Shown here: positions 9,019 to 20,690 of the stretch, piece by piece
How the letters are laid out: each line of letters begins with the position of its first letter
How positions within the stretch are numbered: the first letter of the stretch is position 1
Assembly: GCA_024516035.1 (NCBI GenBank)
Contig: CM044958.1
Coordinates: 675,566 to 739,565, forward strand
Source: Bactericera cockerelli
Taxonomy: Eukaryota; Arthropoda; Insecta; Hemiptera; Triozidae
Direction: 5' to 3'
Length of the DNA stretch: 64,000 bases
Notes under the pieces: generated by a model
What the model saw: only the letters and a program-made list of their open reading frames with translations
Told to the model about the DNA's origin: nothing
Databases searched by the model: none
Made by a program: the position numbers and the translations under genes

Positions 9019-12000
9019 CATGTTAATGTCTGGCTGGGGGACTATAAACAGGGAGTAGACCAGCAGTCTGGCTGGGGGACTATAAATAAGGAGTAGACTA
9101 GCATTGGCTTGGTTCTGGGGGCCCTTGTCAATTATTAGCCTCCTTGTAAAGACAGTGGTAGAAGTGCTGAGTCATTTGACTTGTTTTCTTCACATATTCA
9201 CCTGATTTCCTTATTAAAATGGTAAGACCCAAAAGGATTGTAACAGGAGAGGATGACCTCATGTCGAAATTTGCCATTCTAGAAGAAAAAATTGATAAAT
9301 TTCTGGAAGTAACAGAGTTACAACGAAAGAAGATTGATTCTCTTGAGAAAAAAGTCCTGATGGTTGTTAATGAAAACAATGAACTGAAAGAAGAATTACA
9401 ACAGACTCAAGATTTTGTCGATGAACTCCAGCAACGGTCCCGTTTAATCAACATTATCATAAATGGAGTGCCTCAGAAGAAAAATGAAGATGTATACAAG
9501 ATTGTGGAGCAGATTGGTTTGAAACTGAAAATAGAAGATCCCCTTTCCCATGTCCAAATTGCTCACAGAGTAAACTCCACAAACAAAGAAAAATCAAAAC
9601 CGATTGTGGTGAGACTCTTAAACACTAAAAGCCGAGATCTTTGGACCAAGTCATACAGAGCCAACAAGATGTGGGAGCAAAAATTTTATGTAAACGAACA
9701 TCTGACTAAAAAAAAACCAAAACATCCTCTACAAAACAAAACAATTCAAAAAACAACACAACTACAAGTTTGTATGGGTACGTGATTGTAAGATCTTCAT
9801 AAGAAAAAACGAAACGTCACGAGTGTATGTGAAGAGGATTTGGAACGAGTGCTGGAAGAAAAGAATAATAAGAAGAAAGAAAATCAACAAGAAGACAAAG
9901 AAGAAGAAGAAACGTTAACACTGAACGATACCAATACTTCCTATGAATCTTTTCAAAATTAACTATTCAGAAGACATCAAAAAAGATTTTTTTAAATATT
10001 TATTTTTCAATATTTTATTCTCTCATTAATTTCATTGGTAAGTTTAAAAGCATTTGTCCTCTTTTCTCTAAATATTACTTATTAATTTTAAATCATCTCA
10101 ATAAATCATCTCAGATCAACTTATTGACTCCTCCAAAATACAATTCGAATTTAACCTTCAAAAAGCCGAATACAAACCATTTAACAACATTTTATATTAT
10201 TCATAATTATACACTATTAAACTGCTATAATGACAGCTAACATCACAGATATTATACCCGATTCAATTGTTGGAGATTGCAAAGTATTCGACTTTTTTGA
10301 CAACTCGAAAGAATTTTGGTTTAATCAGGAGGGTTTAAAAATATTTCATATGAATATTCGTAGCATCCGAAAAAACTTCGATGAACTAATTCTTTGTTTG
10401 TCTTCATTCTTATCTCGAATCGACATTATTATTTTAACAGAGACACATTATAACCAATCATTACCTTATTCTTTCTCGATTCCAGGATACTCCAATTATT
10501 TTACATCTCATCAATATAATGAATCTTCGGGTATTGCCACCTATGTACGTACTGACATTGACTTTAACGTACAAGAACTCACTGACTTCACACTGACAAA
10601 CTGTTTAAAACTTGACATTAAAATAAAAGAAAAAACACTTACCTTACTAACTTTCTATAGATCTCCAAATGCTGAAAGTTCTTTATTTATTGAGGAAATT
10701 GATCAATACCTATCCACTAACAATAATGAAAAATGCATGATAATTGGAGATTTAAACATTAACATCTTTGAGAGCAATATTACAGACATTGGACAGGACT
10801 TTTTAGACACATTACAATTACATAACTTCATACCATATATCAAACAACCAACACGAGTCACGACTAACAATCACCATCATAACAACCAAACTTACACCAC
10901 AACATCATGCATTGACCACATTTTTTATAAAAATCACCACCACCATGATTTATCAACAGCTATCATCAAAACAAACATAACTGACCATTACTCAACAGTT
11001 GCAAATTTAAACATGGAATACACAATAACACACAATAATTACATTAAAAAAACATATGATCACATCAGCTATGACTTACTTGACGAAAAATTTAGACAAA
11101 CAGACTGGACAATTATAACAGACTCAAATGACGTTGACTTTTGTGCTTTGACATTGACTACAATAGTAAAAAATCACATAGACTCATGTAAAACAACTAA
11201 AACTTACAACAGTAAATATAAACCACTGAAACCTTGGATGAACCAAGCACTACTTAAATCAATCAGACACAGAGACAGACTTGCACTACAAACAAAAAAA
11301 CATCCTGACAACATTAGACTTTTACAACATTATAAAAAGGTGAGAAATGTTTTATCGGCGGCACTTAGAACTGCTCGAAACAATTACTATAGACATACCA
11401 TTGACGAAAACAAGGAAGATAAATACAAACTTTGGACCATTTTACATGACATTATTGACAAAAACAAAAAAGATACAATAATAAGACAAATTAGACACGA
11501 CAATGTTTTATACGACTGTTTAAATACCACGTTAGAATCTCCTACTGTTATGAATAACTACTTTAAAGACGTAGGGAAAAACATCTCAGATAGAATAGAC
11601 AACACAGAAACACAAAGACATCAAACACCACATTTTAACTCATCAAACTTATCACAAACAACAAACACCACACAATATAACACAACAAACAATACACATG
11701 TCACATTTAATAGTTTTTCACTAACAACATCAACAGAAATACACAAATACATTAAAGAATTGAAAAATAAATGTGCTCCTGGTGAAGACAATTTAAATAC
11801 TAAAATAATGAAATACATAGGACCATACATTACTGACCCACTGAAACATACTATTAACTTGAGTTTAACTGACGGAAAGTTCCCCTCTTCTTTTAAAAAT
11901 AGTATTATTATTCCAATCCATAAGAAAGGGGACAAAAAAGACTTGACTAACTATCGACCAATTTCTTTACTTACCAACTTTAGCAAGATCCTTGAAAAAT

Positions 12001-13197
12001 GTGTAAAAACTCGACTCGACTACTTCTTAAACACAAACAATTTACTAACAGACAAACAATATGGATTCAGACAAGGAATAGGTACAGAAGACACACTACT
12101 AGACTTAACAACCTACTTACATGACAACTTAGACAAAGGAAAGAAAGTTTTAGGTGTATTTCTCGATATATCTAAAGCTTATGATTCCGTCAAACATTCA
12201 AAACTACTAACTCAACTTGAAAAACTAGGACTTAGGGACAACGTACGGAAATGGTTTGACTCGTACTTAACAGACAGGACACAAAAACTAAAACTAAATT
12301 CCCAGATATCTGACCCTGTATATTGTCCTTGTTTCTCAATCCCACAAGGTACAATACTTGGTCCTTGCTTATTTAATTGTTTTATCAATGATCTTCCTGG
12401 TATAAGTAAGGGCCAAGTATTTTGCTATGCTGATGACACGGCAATATGTTACTCGTCGGATACTTGGGAAGAAACTCATAGACTTGCAACTTTAGACCTG
12501 ACTAACATTACTAACTGGTACAGAAACATGTCTCTCGAACTTAACCTCAAAAAATCAAATTACATGACTTTTTCAACTGACTGTAGGGGACAACCTTCAT
12601 CTTCAACAATCCAATTGACTGACATTGATAATAATACTGTACAACTACAAAAACAAACAGACATACGTTACCTTGGAATTATACTAGACCAACATTTAAA
12701 ATGGACAGGACATATAAATAACTTGAAAAACAAACTCCGACATCTGACTTACATCTTTTACAATCTCAACCAAGTATGTGACAAATCAGTATTACGTGAA
12801 TCATATTTTGCACTAGTACAATCACTTCTCCAGTACTGCATCACAACTTGGGGGGGAGCGTACCAGAACATCATAACAAAACTACAACGAACACAGAATA
12901 TACTTTTACGAACAATACTAAAAAAAGATAGACTTTTTCATACTAAAGAACTATACAGACTATTTGACGTTCCCACCCTACACGACTTATACATTTTTAA
13001 AATAATATTTTTTTGTATAAAAAAAAGACATACCTGGACCCTAAACCCAAACATTTACAATACACGACAAACTGGACAGACAATACAACCACTTAGACAT
13101 AAATCACTCAACAAAAAGCACTTTTCGTATGTAGGTAGCAAAATTTTCAACGTAATACCCGGAGATATCAAAAATATTCAAAACAAAAATGCATTAA
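9019..13197 (+). mobile_element. LINE (jockey/CR1-like), copy A, 3' end lost
   Basis: Layout: promoter-like monomers (9028-9110, two copies of TCTGGCTGGGGGACTATAAA), leader, ORF1, ORF2. ORF2 runs open until a TTAA at 13194-13197, where a piggyBac-like MITE starts. The sequence beyond the MITE is not the LINE 3' end seen in copy B. The insertion predates the gene duplication, because both copies carry it at the same place. Confidence 0.85.
9219..9785 (+). pseudogene. LINE ORF1, frameshifted (copy A)
   Basis: Encodes a coiled-coil N-terminal half (EEKIDKFLEVTELQRKKIDS, then heptad-like ELKEELQQTQDFVDELQQ). This is followed by a region like the RNA-binding half of L1-type ORF1 proteins (IIINGVPQKKNEDVYKIVEQ, then IVVRLLNTKSRDLW). 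The A-run at 9708-9716 has nine bases where copy B has eight. The frame is therefore lost after HLTKK, and a short unrelated tail replaces the basic C-terminus. Product role, from the family: an RNA chaperone coating LINE RNA. Confidence 0.8.
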
Positions 13198-13217
13198 CCT
13201 GTGAGTACACGCGCTAA
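10230..13217 (+). pseudogene. LINE ORF2: AP endonuclease plus reverse transcriptase, 3'-truncated (copy A)
   Basis: 995 codons. The endonuclease (EEP) domain shows HMNIRSIRKN, ILTETHYN, IIGDLNIN, SCIDHIF and ITDHYS in order over the first ~255 residues. The reverse transcriptase has IIPIHKKGDKKDLTNYRPIS, LDISKAYDSVKH, IPQGTILGP and the catalytic CYADDTAI box. The genuine C-terminus is replaced by seven codons read into the adjacent MITE, followed by TAA at 13215-13217. Compared with copy B it retains four residues (TTYL) in the RT domain, so apart from the end it is the better RT. Confidence 0.9.
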
Positions 13218-14163
13218 AAATCCGAACGTCCGTGCACGCGCGATGAAAAAAATTCTCACACCTGGTTTTGCTTTGTATTTCGTTCTGCTTGAAGAGTTAT
13301 ATAATATTTTTAAGATACATTAAGTTGACTTATGTATTTAAAAGATATTTAAAGTAATTTTAGCAACTTTTTTCCAAATGGTTGCTGTTCGAACCCCTGA
13401 TTTGATTTTTTTTTTTTTTTTTTCCCCCAAAATTTGTTCATCGTAAGCCATACTGACATAAGTTTGTAGGACAATTCACATTATATCTTATAATCAAGAA
13501 TATTATGTAATTATATTTGTTTAGGTACTTCTAAAAGCTAAAAACAGAAACGATAAAAAAATAAATGTACTTGGATTATACCAGGAGGTAAGTAGGTATT
13601 AGGTAGGTACCCATTATAGTAGGTGGAGAAAGATTAAAAATAATACTAATTATTTCAGTATCTAGCAAAAAAAGCGTAGGAAGGTACCTAACTACCTAAT
13701 ATTATTACAAAGAAATTTGATTGATGTTAGTTAAAAATCATTATAATAATTATTATAACAATAGTGAACAATCACGAATTTGGTAGGTAAACACACTAAT
13801 TTTCTTTTAAAAAATATATTTTTTTATTTAAAACAATTGTTATTATTATATTAATTAATTATTATTATAAATAATTAATTAAATTAAACTAAATAGTTAG
13901 TAACAGAAAAAATACTCTCAAAAAAAAAGTTACGTCTGTACACGCGCGATGAAAAAAAATCTCACATTTCAGACCGATCTGAACTTTTTGCCACGTCACG
14001 GGCAACAGAAATTGAAAATAGCTCAAGGGACTGTGGATACATCTAGATAAACATATTATCAACAGCTACTCCAGGTCCCTACAGGTTAGGACCAATATTG
14101 ATCAAGTTCTAGCGTTTTTGCCGAGCGTGTGAGAATTTTTCCCTATGTGCGTGTACTCACGGG
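13198..14163. mobile_element. piggyBac-like MITE, 966 bp
   Basis: Flanked by TTAA at 13194-13197 and TTAA at 14164-14167. Terminal inverted repeats are CCTGTGAGTACACGCGC on the left and the complement of GTGCGTGTACTCACGGG on the right, 15 of 17 matching. TTAA target duplication and CCY-starting ends are the hallmarks of piggyBac-type elements. The interior is AT-rich without a transposase ORF and repeats CACGCGCGATGAAAAAAA near both ends. Confidence 0.85.
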
Positions 14164-14330
14164 TTAATAAAATTGAACCTATACAAAAAAATAATGTTGA
14201 AAATACAAAAGTGTGTCAATGTCACAGTAATTATTCTACAGGCAATCTGAAAAATTGACAACAATGTATTCAAGAAGCCCGATTTTCAAGGAACATCGGG
14301 TAATTTTTTTTCTCATCGAAGTACTATCCA

Positions 14331-14392
14331 CGCTCGACGTTGCTTAAGTTCAGTGATCGGACGAGAACTGGTGTATTCAACGTGATATGAAC
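14331..14392 (-). mobile_element. 5S-headed SINE head fragment, minus strand
   Basis: CTCGACGTTGCTTAAGTTCA and GTGATCGGACGAGAACTGGT are the reversed 5S-like head seen elsewhere in the window. No core follows. Confidence 0.55.
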
Positions 14393-14450
14393 GTTGGCAA
14401 TTTTTTTCTGAGAGCATTCCTTATTAAATTTTCCACCCAAACCAAACGAA

Positions 14451-14632
14451 AGGGTTGGGTGGAAGAGATCACCACAGGCAATAACCCCGCCCTTTAGGTA
14501 GGACATCAACTTCATTCTCTTTTTTTTGTTCTTGTTTCTTTGTTTAATCTTATTGTTTTTCTTTATAATTTCATTCTAATTTACTGTATATATTTTTGTG
14601 CTACCTAATAAAGCTTACTATAATAATAAATG
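14451..14632 (+). mobile_element. LINE 3' tail with AATAAAGC and TAA-rich end
   Basis: Contains GGGTTGGGTGGAAGAG and AGGCAATAACCCCGCCC, then a T-rich stretch, CTACCTAATAAAGC and (ATA)n. Related copies lie at 49578-49765 and 57108-57430. The GATTGCC...GGCAAT hairpin in the better-preserved copies is typical of LINE 3' ends. No ORF. Confidence 0.5.
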
Positions 14633-14639
14633 TATATTT

Positions 14640-15190
14640 CCCAAGTCTAGGTAATCCGACTTCAGGAATTTCTCTTAGAATAAACCAAACACTCTCTGGT
14701 AGCCAGGAACCCATGTCTAGGTAGAGAATTTTAATCTCCAACCAAGTCTGAAACATGGTTATTCCCATAATTGGAGGAAAAAAATCTTCGATTCCAAAGG
14801 TGTTCGGGCGAAAAAAAAAGAAAGAAAACAACAGCAAGATAGAATTATTTACAATGCTTTTTTTATAGGTTGTACTTGTACTTGTGTAGAATATTTATAA
14901 ATGTAGCATTGTTCATATATTTATGGGTACAAGACTATACATTTATTTCAGAATGTAAAATTGTAGTCATTGTACACAAGAAAGCTTTTATGTTTTGCCC
15001 ATGTTTCAATGGTCAAACCAGTTCAAACTTTTGAAACTAGACTGGATTGCGGAATAAAAACTGTAGCTCGGGTAAATAATAGAGCTTCTACCAGATGCTG
15101 TACACTGTGATGGTTACGGGTTCCTTGTTTTGTGCAAACAGTGCCTCATATGAGGGGGGTGATACCCTAGAGGACTAACAGAGAACGGAC
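14640..15190. other. Unassigned AT-rich intergenic stretch
   Basis: I see no gene, repeat family member or RNA gene here. The small minus-strand frame at 14601-14837 has no recognisable domain. Confidence 0.4.
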
Positions 15191-15376
15191 TGGCCAACCC
15201 TAAGTGGTTAAGTGCATTGGTTACTGACCCGGAGGTTGCGGGATTGAATCCCGGCCGGTGCGGAAATTTCTGACCGAAATTTTCCGTGTCCGGAATGGCA
15301 TGGATGTAAAGGTAAAGTGCCCTGAAGTAATGCGAAACCGGTTCCGGGGCACACTTATCTTTATTTAAAAAAAACC
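15191..15376 (+). mobile_element. tRNA-headed SINE with Lys/Asn-type head
   Basis: A-box-like TAAGTGGTTAAGTGCATTGG and B box GCGGGATTGAATCCCGGCC about 35 nt apart, then a body sharing TTTTCCGTGTCCGGAATGG with the SINE at 6410. The end differs (CCGGTTCCGGGGCACACTTA). Probably a related subfamily. Confidence 0.6.
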
Positions 15377-15506
15377 TAACAAACCAGGAGAGGTTTCAGT
15401 TAAAGGCTTATAAAGAAAAAGCCCATGTTCTCACGAAGTCAATCGACATAGAACTATGTGGTCCAGAACGAACCAAATTTTCTATTGAGATTGTCTGGAG
15501 ACAGCC

Positions 15507-15740
15507 ATGAAACAGGAGCTACTGTAGACGCTTGTAGTCAGTGTTTTAGCCTGCCCATCCCGTAGTATGCCTCCCCTCTGATGGGCGAAAAGTGACACAA
15601 TACTTCCCAATTAGGTTGTGGGTCTACACGAGCGCACCGAAAGGTATCCCTAACAAACAACCAAACGTAACAAAATTTTGAACACATTTTTTTTTGTCGT
15701 CGCGGGGGTTTGAATCCAGTGAGCTATTCTTGTGCTCTAT
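15507..15740 (-). mobile_element. tRNA-headed SINE ('CACCTAAATGGGAAGTATTG' family), minus strand
   Basis: Reverse orientation of the body found in full at 50424-50745: CAGGAGCTACTGTAGACGCT, GTATGCCTCCCCTCTGATGG, CACAATACTTCCCAATTAGG. A degenerate reversed tRNA head follows (GTTTGAATCCAGTGAGCTAT). Confidence 0.7.
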
Positions 15741-16383
15741 TAGTACAAAGGCCACTGGCTCTGAACCCACAACTACGCCTCTGATTTGAACGCATTACTT
15801 TTATCCTCGGATAATAATTTGCTCCAACAAACGTATGTTCCTGTGTCCTGTTCAAGAGTCCACTGTTCTTAATACTTTGCCGATTCCATACACCAACGAG
15901 TACTCTGGGTAGTTATGTACAAGAACATAAAACGACTTACCGTTTGGGCCATGTTGGTACAAGATTTGTAGCACTGCACATTCTGGTAGAAAATTTGTTA
16001 CAACATCACATTCAAGTATAAAATTTGTAGCAACAACCAATATTGGCAAGGTGTCTGGTATGTTCGGAACAAAAATGTCTAATTTAATGTTGTTTCCAAC
16101 CAAAGTGGATGTTTTGCACAGGTGTTAGAAAAAGTTGATCAGGCTTGTTTTTTTTTTTTTTTTTTTTTTTGTCTCTTTCTGCAAAAATGGTCGTGTTTAG
16201 TAAATTTCAACAGCAATTAACATTTTCTCCTTGCACGTAACTTCTTATACGTTCACCTTTTGTGTCACTTAGGCAGTAAATTCTTGAAGAATGTTCCTTT
16301 GGAATGTTTTCTCTTACGAATGGCTTTCAGAAATATCTCAACATTGAATATTTCCAAGGCCTCATTTAGTGACCCTGTCACAA

Positions 16384-16450
16384 GGATCACAGACCACAAA
16401 CGTCTACAGTAGCTGCTTGTTCATGGCTGCGAAAAAGAAAAAAAAAATTA
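16384..16450 (+). mobile_element. 3'-end fragment of the same SINE family
   Basis: AAACGTCTACAGTAGCTGCT, TTCATGGCTGCGAAAAAG, then an A-rich run match the 3' end of the family at 50660-50715. The 5' part is absent. Confidence 0.5.
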
Positions 16451-16920
16451 ATAAATAGCATTGTACATAAAAATGAGGACATACCTGAGCAACTGTTTAT
16501 TTCTATATAAGAGTAGTCACTAGTCAGCGGGGTGAGCGTAGTGTCACTGTACACCAGAAACTTTGTATCCAAATTCCCTTCGTACACAATGGATCTTGCG
16601 CGTACACAATGGATTAATCTTCTTCAGTTTTTCACCTAGGTATCTCTATTTTCTGACAATTTGAGTAGAAACCAGAAATTTGGAGACATTTTGTAATTTG
16701 GATGTTGTCAACATTTTTTTTATTTATTTATTATTTAAACTTGAATCATAATACAAACTATTCATTGGCTGTGAAAGAATCTTATTGATTCTGGTCTAAA
16801 ATATTGAAAGATATTGAAGTAAATATGGATTATTTGGTCTTATCATCCGTACAGTTTTAATCATAATCAAATAAAGAGATATTTCACGGCTTTTTTTTAA
16901 TTTTGAATTTTTTTAAAAGG
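16450..16920. other. Unassigned intergenic stretch with a short direct repeat
   Basis: CGTACACAATGGAT occurs twice at about 16580 and 16600. Otherwise AT-rich sequence without gene or known repeat. Confidence 0.35.
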
Positions 16921-16921
16921 C

Positions 16922-17142
16922 GATGTGCCACCATCGATGGCACCGGTTCTCATAGGATTAACGAAATGAAGCAACATCCAGCAAGGTGAAGACTTCGTGA
17001 TGCTGGCATTCCAGCCCAACCCGGGCTGGGTGAGTTTAATGTGGGTAGCAGGTTTGTGAGTTTACTTCGAATGGAGGGTAACACCCCCGTCGTGATATGC
17101 TGATATGTCCATGCAGTTGAAAGTGACGTCAAACACAAATTC
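16922..17142 (+). mobile_element. 5S rRNA-headed SINE, near full length
   Basis: A degraded 5S head (CACCATCGATGGCACCGGTT, ACGAAATGAAGCAACATCC, GCAAGGTGAAGACTTCGTGA) is followed by the shared core: CAACCCGGGCTGGGTGAG, TTTAATGTGGGTAGC, CGAATGGAGGGTAACACCCC. The tail is GCAGTTGAAAGTGACGTCAA. Useful as a reference for the family's order: head, core, tail. Confidence 0.75.
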
Positions 17143-17216
17143 CAAAAAAATGAGAGATTTCACAGCCTTTTTAATTGTGTGTATATCTAAAATGTGGTGT
17201 TATTGTGTATTGGCTG

Positions 17217-17380
17217 TATCTGGCTGGGGGACTATAAACAGGGAGTAGACCAGCATCGGCTTGGTTCTGGAGGCCCTTGTCAATTATTAGCCTCCTTGTA
17301 AAGACAGTGGTAGAAGTGCTGAGTCATTCCTCCACTCTCTGGCTACCATCGTTAATGATGACGCCACCCTATGATGATTG
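17217..17380 (+). repeat. Solo LINE-promoter-like monomer plus leader
   Basis: TCTGGCTGGGGGACTATAAA, AGGGAGTAGACCAGCATCGG and the leader CCCTTGTCAATTATTAGCC, AGTGGTAGAAGTGCTGAGTC equal the 5' region of the duplicated LINE (9028-9176). Here the leader continues into CTGGCTACCATCGTTAATG and ACGCCACCCTATGATGA instead of ORF1. Confidence 0.65.
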
Positions 17381-17684
17381 TGTATTGCAAACTCTTGTAC
17401 CAAACCCTTAAGTGTAATTAATTATATTCCCAATGCAGGATTCGAAAAACCTTGTCATGTGTAATACTGAGGTTGGTCCAATGTTGCTTCATTTTTTCTT
17501 AATTTTAGCAGCTGTCTACACTGACAACAGAAAGAGGTTTTTCTGGAGAAAGCAATTCTTGACAGGATATTTGCGTTCTTATTGAATGAAAGACTTAGAG
17601 AGATCAGGTTTTTCATCTATACGTATCGTTGTATTTCTTTTTTTTTTTTTAATATGAGTGTTTCACAGCCTATTTTATTTCGCA

Positions 17685-17865
17685 GCCATTAAACAGGACA
17701 CAATACTTCCCATTTAGGTGCTGGGTCAATACGAGCGCACCGGAAGGTATCCCTTGGAAACTACTGTTACCAAATACAAAATTTTGTTTAACTCGGCGGT
17801 TCGAACTTGGGACCTTCCGCTTGGCGAGCGAGTGCTTAACCTCTGAGCTATTCGTGCGCTATGTG
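17685..17865 (-). mobile_element. tRNA-headed SINE ('CACCTAAATGGGAAGTATTG' family), minus strand
   Basis: Minus strand gives a clean tRNA-like head: GAATAGCTCAGAGGTTAAG (A box) and AGGTCCCAAGTTCGAACC (B box), followed by GATACCTTCCGGTGCGCTCG and a shortened body. No intact cloverleaf end is visible, so a SINE rather than a tRNA gene. Confidence 0.7.
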
Positions 17866-17869
17866 TTCA

Positions 17870-18600
17870 TACTGTTCATGGCATTAATAAAAAATAATAA
17901 TCATTGACAGAAAATGGTTATCGACAAAGACTGTCAAAAAAAGGGCTCACTGAATTGTAGAAACAATCGAACTACTGAACTGTTTGAAAAGTTACAGGTC
18001 TCTAGACCAAAACTGAACTTGTCTAGAGGCATGAAAACTTTGGCGAAAGTTTCGCAATGAGAAGTGACAGACACACAAAAGTTTGTGTAAATTTAATTCA
18101 ATTACGAAATTGTGAATTTGTTATTCCTGTTCTTACAAAATTATAGGCACAATAATTTAATTATGTAGACACTGATATGTAAAATAATGATAGTAGGTGT
18201 AATGTATGTGCTATATATCTTAGACTTATGTTAATTACAATGTTTTATTTATTTTTATTTTTTTTTTTTTTCAACAATTGGTAAAATGTTGCGCTCAGAT
18301 ATAATTTACATCTTTTCAGCAACTTGTGGTTGTGGGTAAAATCAGTGTTGTTTGGGCAAGAGAAGAATGACAAAGTAACGCCCTGCACTTGTGTGCTAGT
18401 GACGTGTTATGAAAAGTATTGGTAATCAGTGATAAGAGATGTACATTATTTCTGAGCTGTAACATTAATTTTATTGAATAAAATTATGTACAATAAAAGG
18501 AAAAATCAATTGATAATTAATTAATTGATATTAAAAAGGAGGCTTATATAATAATTACCTGAAATATATATATTTTTTTTTACCTATTTATTTATTTTTA
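17870..18600. other. Unassigned intergenic stretch
   Basis: AT-rich, with T-runs near 18246-18271. Part may be the 3'UTR of the minus-strand jockey fragment that begins at 18617, but I cannot place its 3' terminus. No gene seen. Confidence 0.35.
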
Positions 18601-18616
18601 TGGCATAATTATTATA

Positions 18617-19304
18617 TTAGTAAGTGTTTTCCTCGTCTGAGGTTAAGGATTCACCAGACGAGAGATCCGAGAGGATTTCCTGTGGTAATCTACGTTTGAG
18701 TCTCGTTTGTGTACGTTTTTTACCTAATTTATAATGGTTATTGGTTTTTCTTAAACGAATAAAACATTTTTTTGTGAGAGATTTAATGTGATGACGAACG
18801 GTTTCTATTCTGAGTTCTTGATGTAGTTGTTTGTTTCTTATAAACCATGGTGCGTTGACAGCAATTCTAAGAATTTTATTTTGAAAAACTTGTAGCTTAG
18901 ACAGGTTGGTGGGTGAGGCAGTACTCCAGGCCGGGCATGCGTATGTAAAGAGAGGGCGCAGTATAGTCTTGTATAGTAAAAGTATCAAATTCCTTTGCAG
19001 TTTTGTCTTACGATTTATAATGGGGTAGAGGATTCCTAATCTCTGATTCGCTTGCTTTAGTTTTTGGACAATATGGGGTCTCCAGGTCAGTGATTTATCC
19101 AGGAGAACACCAAGATATTTGACGGTAGAATTATCAGCATTCCATGGGACAGGTACATTGTTCAGAATAATGGGAGAGGGGTCCGAATATTTTCTTCGTA
19201 GGGTGAATATTTTACACTCAGATTTGGAAGGGTTCAGGCTAATTTTCCAGTGGTTGAGCCAAGTACATAAATTACAATGTAATGTAAAAGAAATGGACAA
19301 ATAA
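18617..19304 (-). pseudogene. 5'-truncated jockey-type LINE ORF2, C-terminal part
   Basis: 227 codons on the minus strand: the end of a reverse transcriptase and its C-terminal thumb region (NHWKISLNPSKSECKIFTLR, VKYLGVLLDKSLTWRPHI, then LYKTILRPLFTYACPAWS and LRIAVNAPWFIRN). These are very characteristic of jockey elements. The endonuclease and catalytic RT blocks are missing; the element is truncated near 19304. A stop after SDEENTY marks the natural C-terminus. Confidence 0.85.
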
Positions 19305-19596
19305 ACACATTTATACTATTATGTAGTTATCATATTTTCACATCCATAAGTATGTAAATAGTACAGAAAATTATGTCCTAAAAGTTTTATAATTATGTAT
19401 ATGTTCATTGCTTTTTTTTTGTACATGTTTTGTTATTTATATTGTTGAAGCGCTTAAATTATTATTTTTATGTTTTCAATATGCCAGTCATTGTAATAAT
19501 AATGTTACTGAAAATATGTTACTGAAAATAAATACAATTACTTATTACTACTACTAATAGTTATCATATTTGTGTTTTGTGTTAATACCTTTTGTG

Positions 19597-19713
19597 ATAT
19601 CCCAACTTCTCAGACTAGTTGTACTAAATCTACGCTGAAAACGGGACTTGAACCACCGACCTCCAGGTTACAAGTCCGTCGCCTTATCGATCAAGCTACT
19701 GAGGTCGGTTTTA
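19597..19713 (-). mobile_element. tRNA-headed SINE head, minus strand
   Basis: Minus strand reads GACCTCAGTAGCTTGATCG (A box) and CCTGGAGGTCGGTGGTTCAA (B box), then AGTCCCGTTTTCAGCGTAG. Same family as 7054-7200, 27640-27735 and 49285-49405. Confidence 0.65.
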
Positions 19714-19811
19714 TGTACCTACTGTATTATACAAAATTCCTCTTGTTACCTTTAAAATCACTCATTTTTTTCCAATTAAAAATCCACAATCAAGCTAGTG
19801 TAATTGGCATT

Positions 19812-20125
19812 TTGAATAAACCCGTTTTCGTCGGATCACTAAGGTTAAAAACGTTCTGTGAGGTCAAGACTTGATGGGTGACCATGACCAATAAAATTTG
19901 AATGCAATGCTATTAATTCCCGCCTAAATTCAGAATGAATTAATATAATAAAAATTTATTTACATTTTCTAAGTCAAAATATAAAATATTTCCGCCATCT
20001 TTAAATATCTTGGCACAGTGCCCATCTCTTATTCAGAATGGATAAGTTTTATGTGGTTAATTTTGTGAGTTTTCAGCGAATAAATGGAGGGTTAAAACTT
20101 TATCGTCGCAGATTACATATGTATA
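19812..20125 (+). mobile_element. 5S-headed SINE, diverged
   Basis: Head: TTTTCGTCGGATCACTAAGG, GAGGTCAAGACTTGATGGG, TGACCATGACC. Weak core at about 20060-20110 (TTTCAGCGAATAAATGGAGG). Internally degraded, so boundaries are approximate. Confidence 0.55.
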
Positions 20126-20625
20126 TAAAAGAGAAAATAATATTTTCATATTAGGATGTGTCAAGCACCATTTCAGGTATTATTATGGCAATTTAAAAAA
20201 AATTTCCCTTGAAAATATCTATAGTTACAGTCGGAACTAGTCGACTCCTTGTTTTTTTCTCAATATAACAAGTAAATTTAATAGTCAAGTCAAGTGAAGA
20301 AGTCCCTGTTCATAAAAAAAAAATTCTTAAGCAAAAAAAAAATCAGATTCATTTCCAACTCAATTATACTGAAGATATTATCAATTACAATATCCTTGGT
20401 TGAACCCCAAATCCAAAAATAATTAATGCTAAGGTCACAAAAAAACTTCACAAGAAATAAAATCATCTATAGTAATAATGTCAGTTAAAAAAAGACCTAC
20501 TTATATTTTCTATTAGCGCCAACCATTTTTTCGGGTTATGCAATGTGCAATGAGTTTCGAAGTATTGTTAGCGGAGGTGCCCTGTGCACTAAAAGTAATA
20601 CGAATATTGCGATTCCCTATAGGTG
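20125..20625. other. Unassigned AT-rich intergenic stretch
   Basis: No gene, repeat family member or RNA gene recognised. Confidence 0.35.
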
Positions 20626-20629
20626 TTAT

Positions 20630-20690
20630 GAGTCAGCGTCATCGATGGCATAGTTATAGAATGCACCAGGGTCTTGTTACTGAAAGAAAG
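20630..20690 (+). mobile_element. 5S-headed SINE head fragment
   Basis: GTCAGCGTCATCGATGGCAT and GAATGCACCAGGGTCTTGTT resemble the 5' end of the 5S-like head; nothing of the core follows. Confidence 0.4.

Noticed and set aside
9019..13197. Retroviral or LTR origin of the reverse transcriptase
   Set aside because: No LTRs, gag, protease or integrase; an AP endonuclease precedes the RT and the related copy ends in poly(A), as in non-LTR elements.
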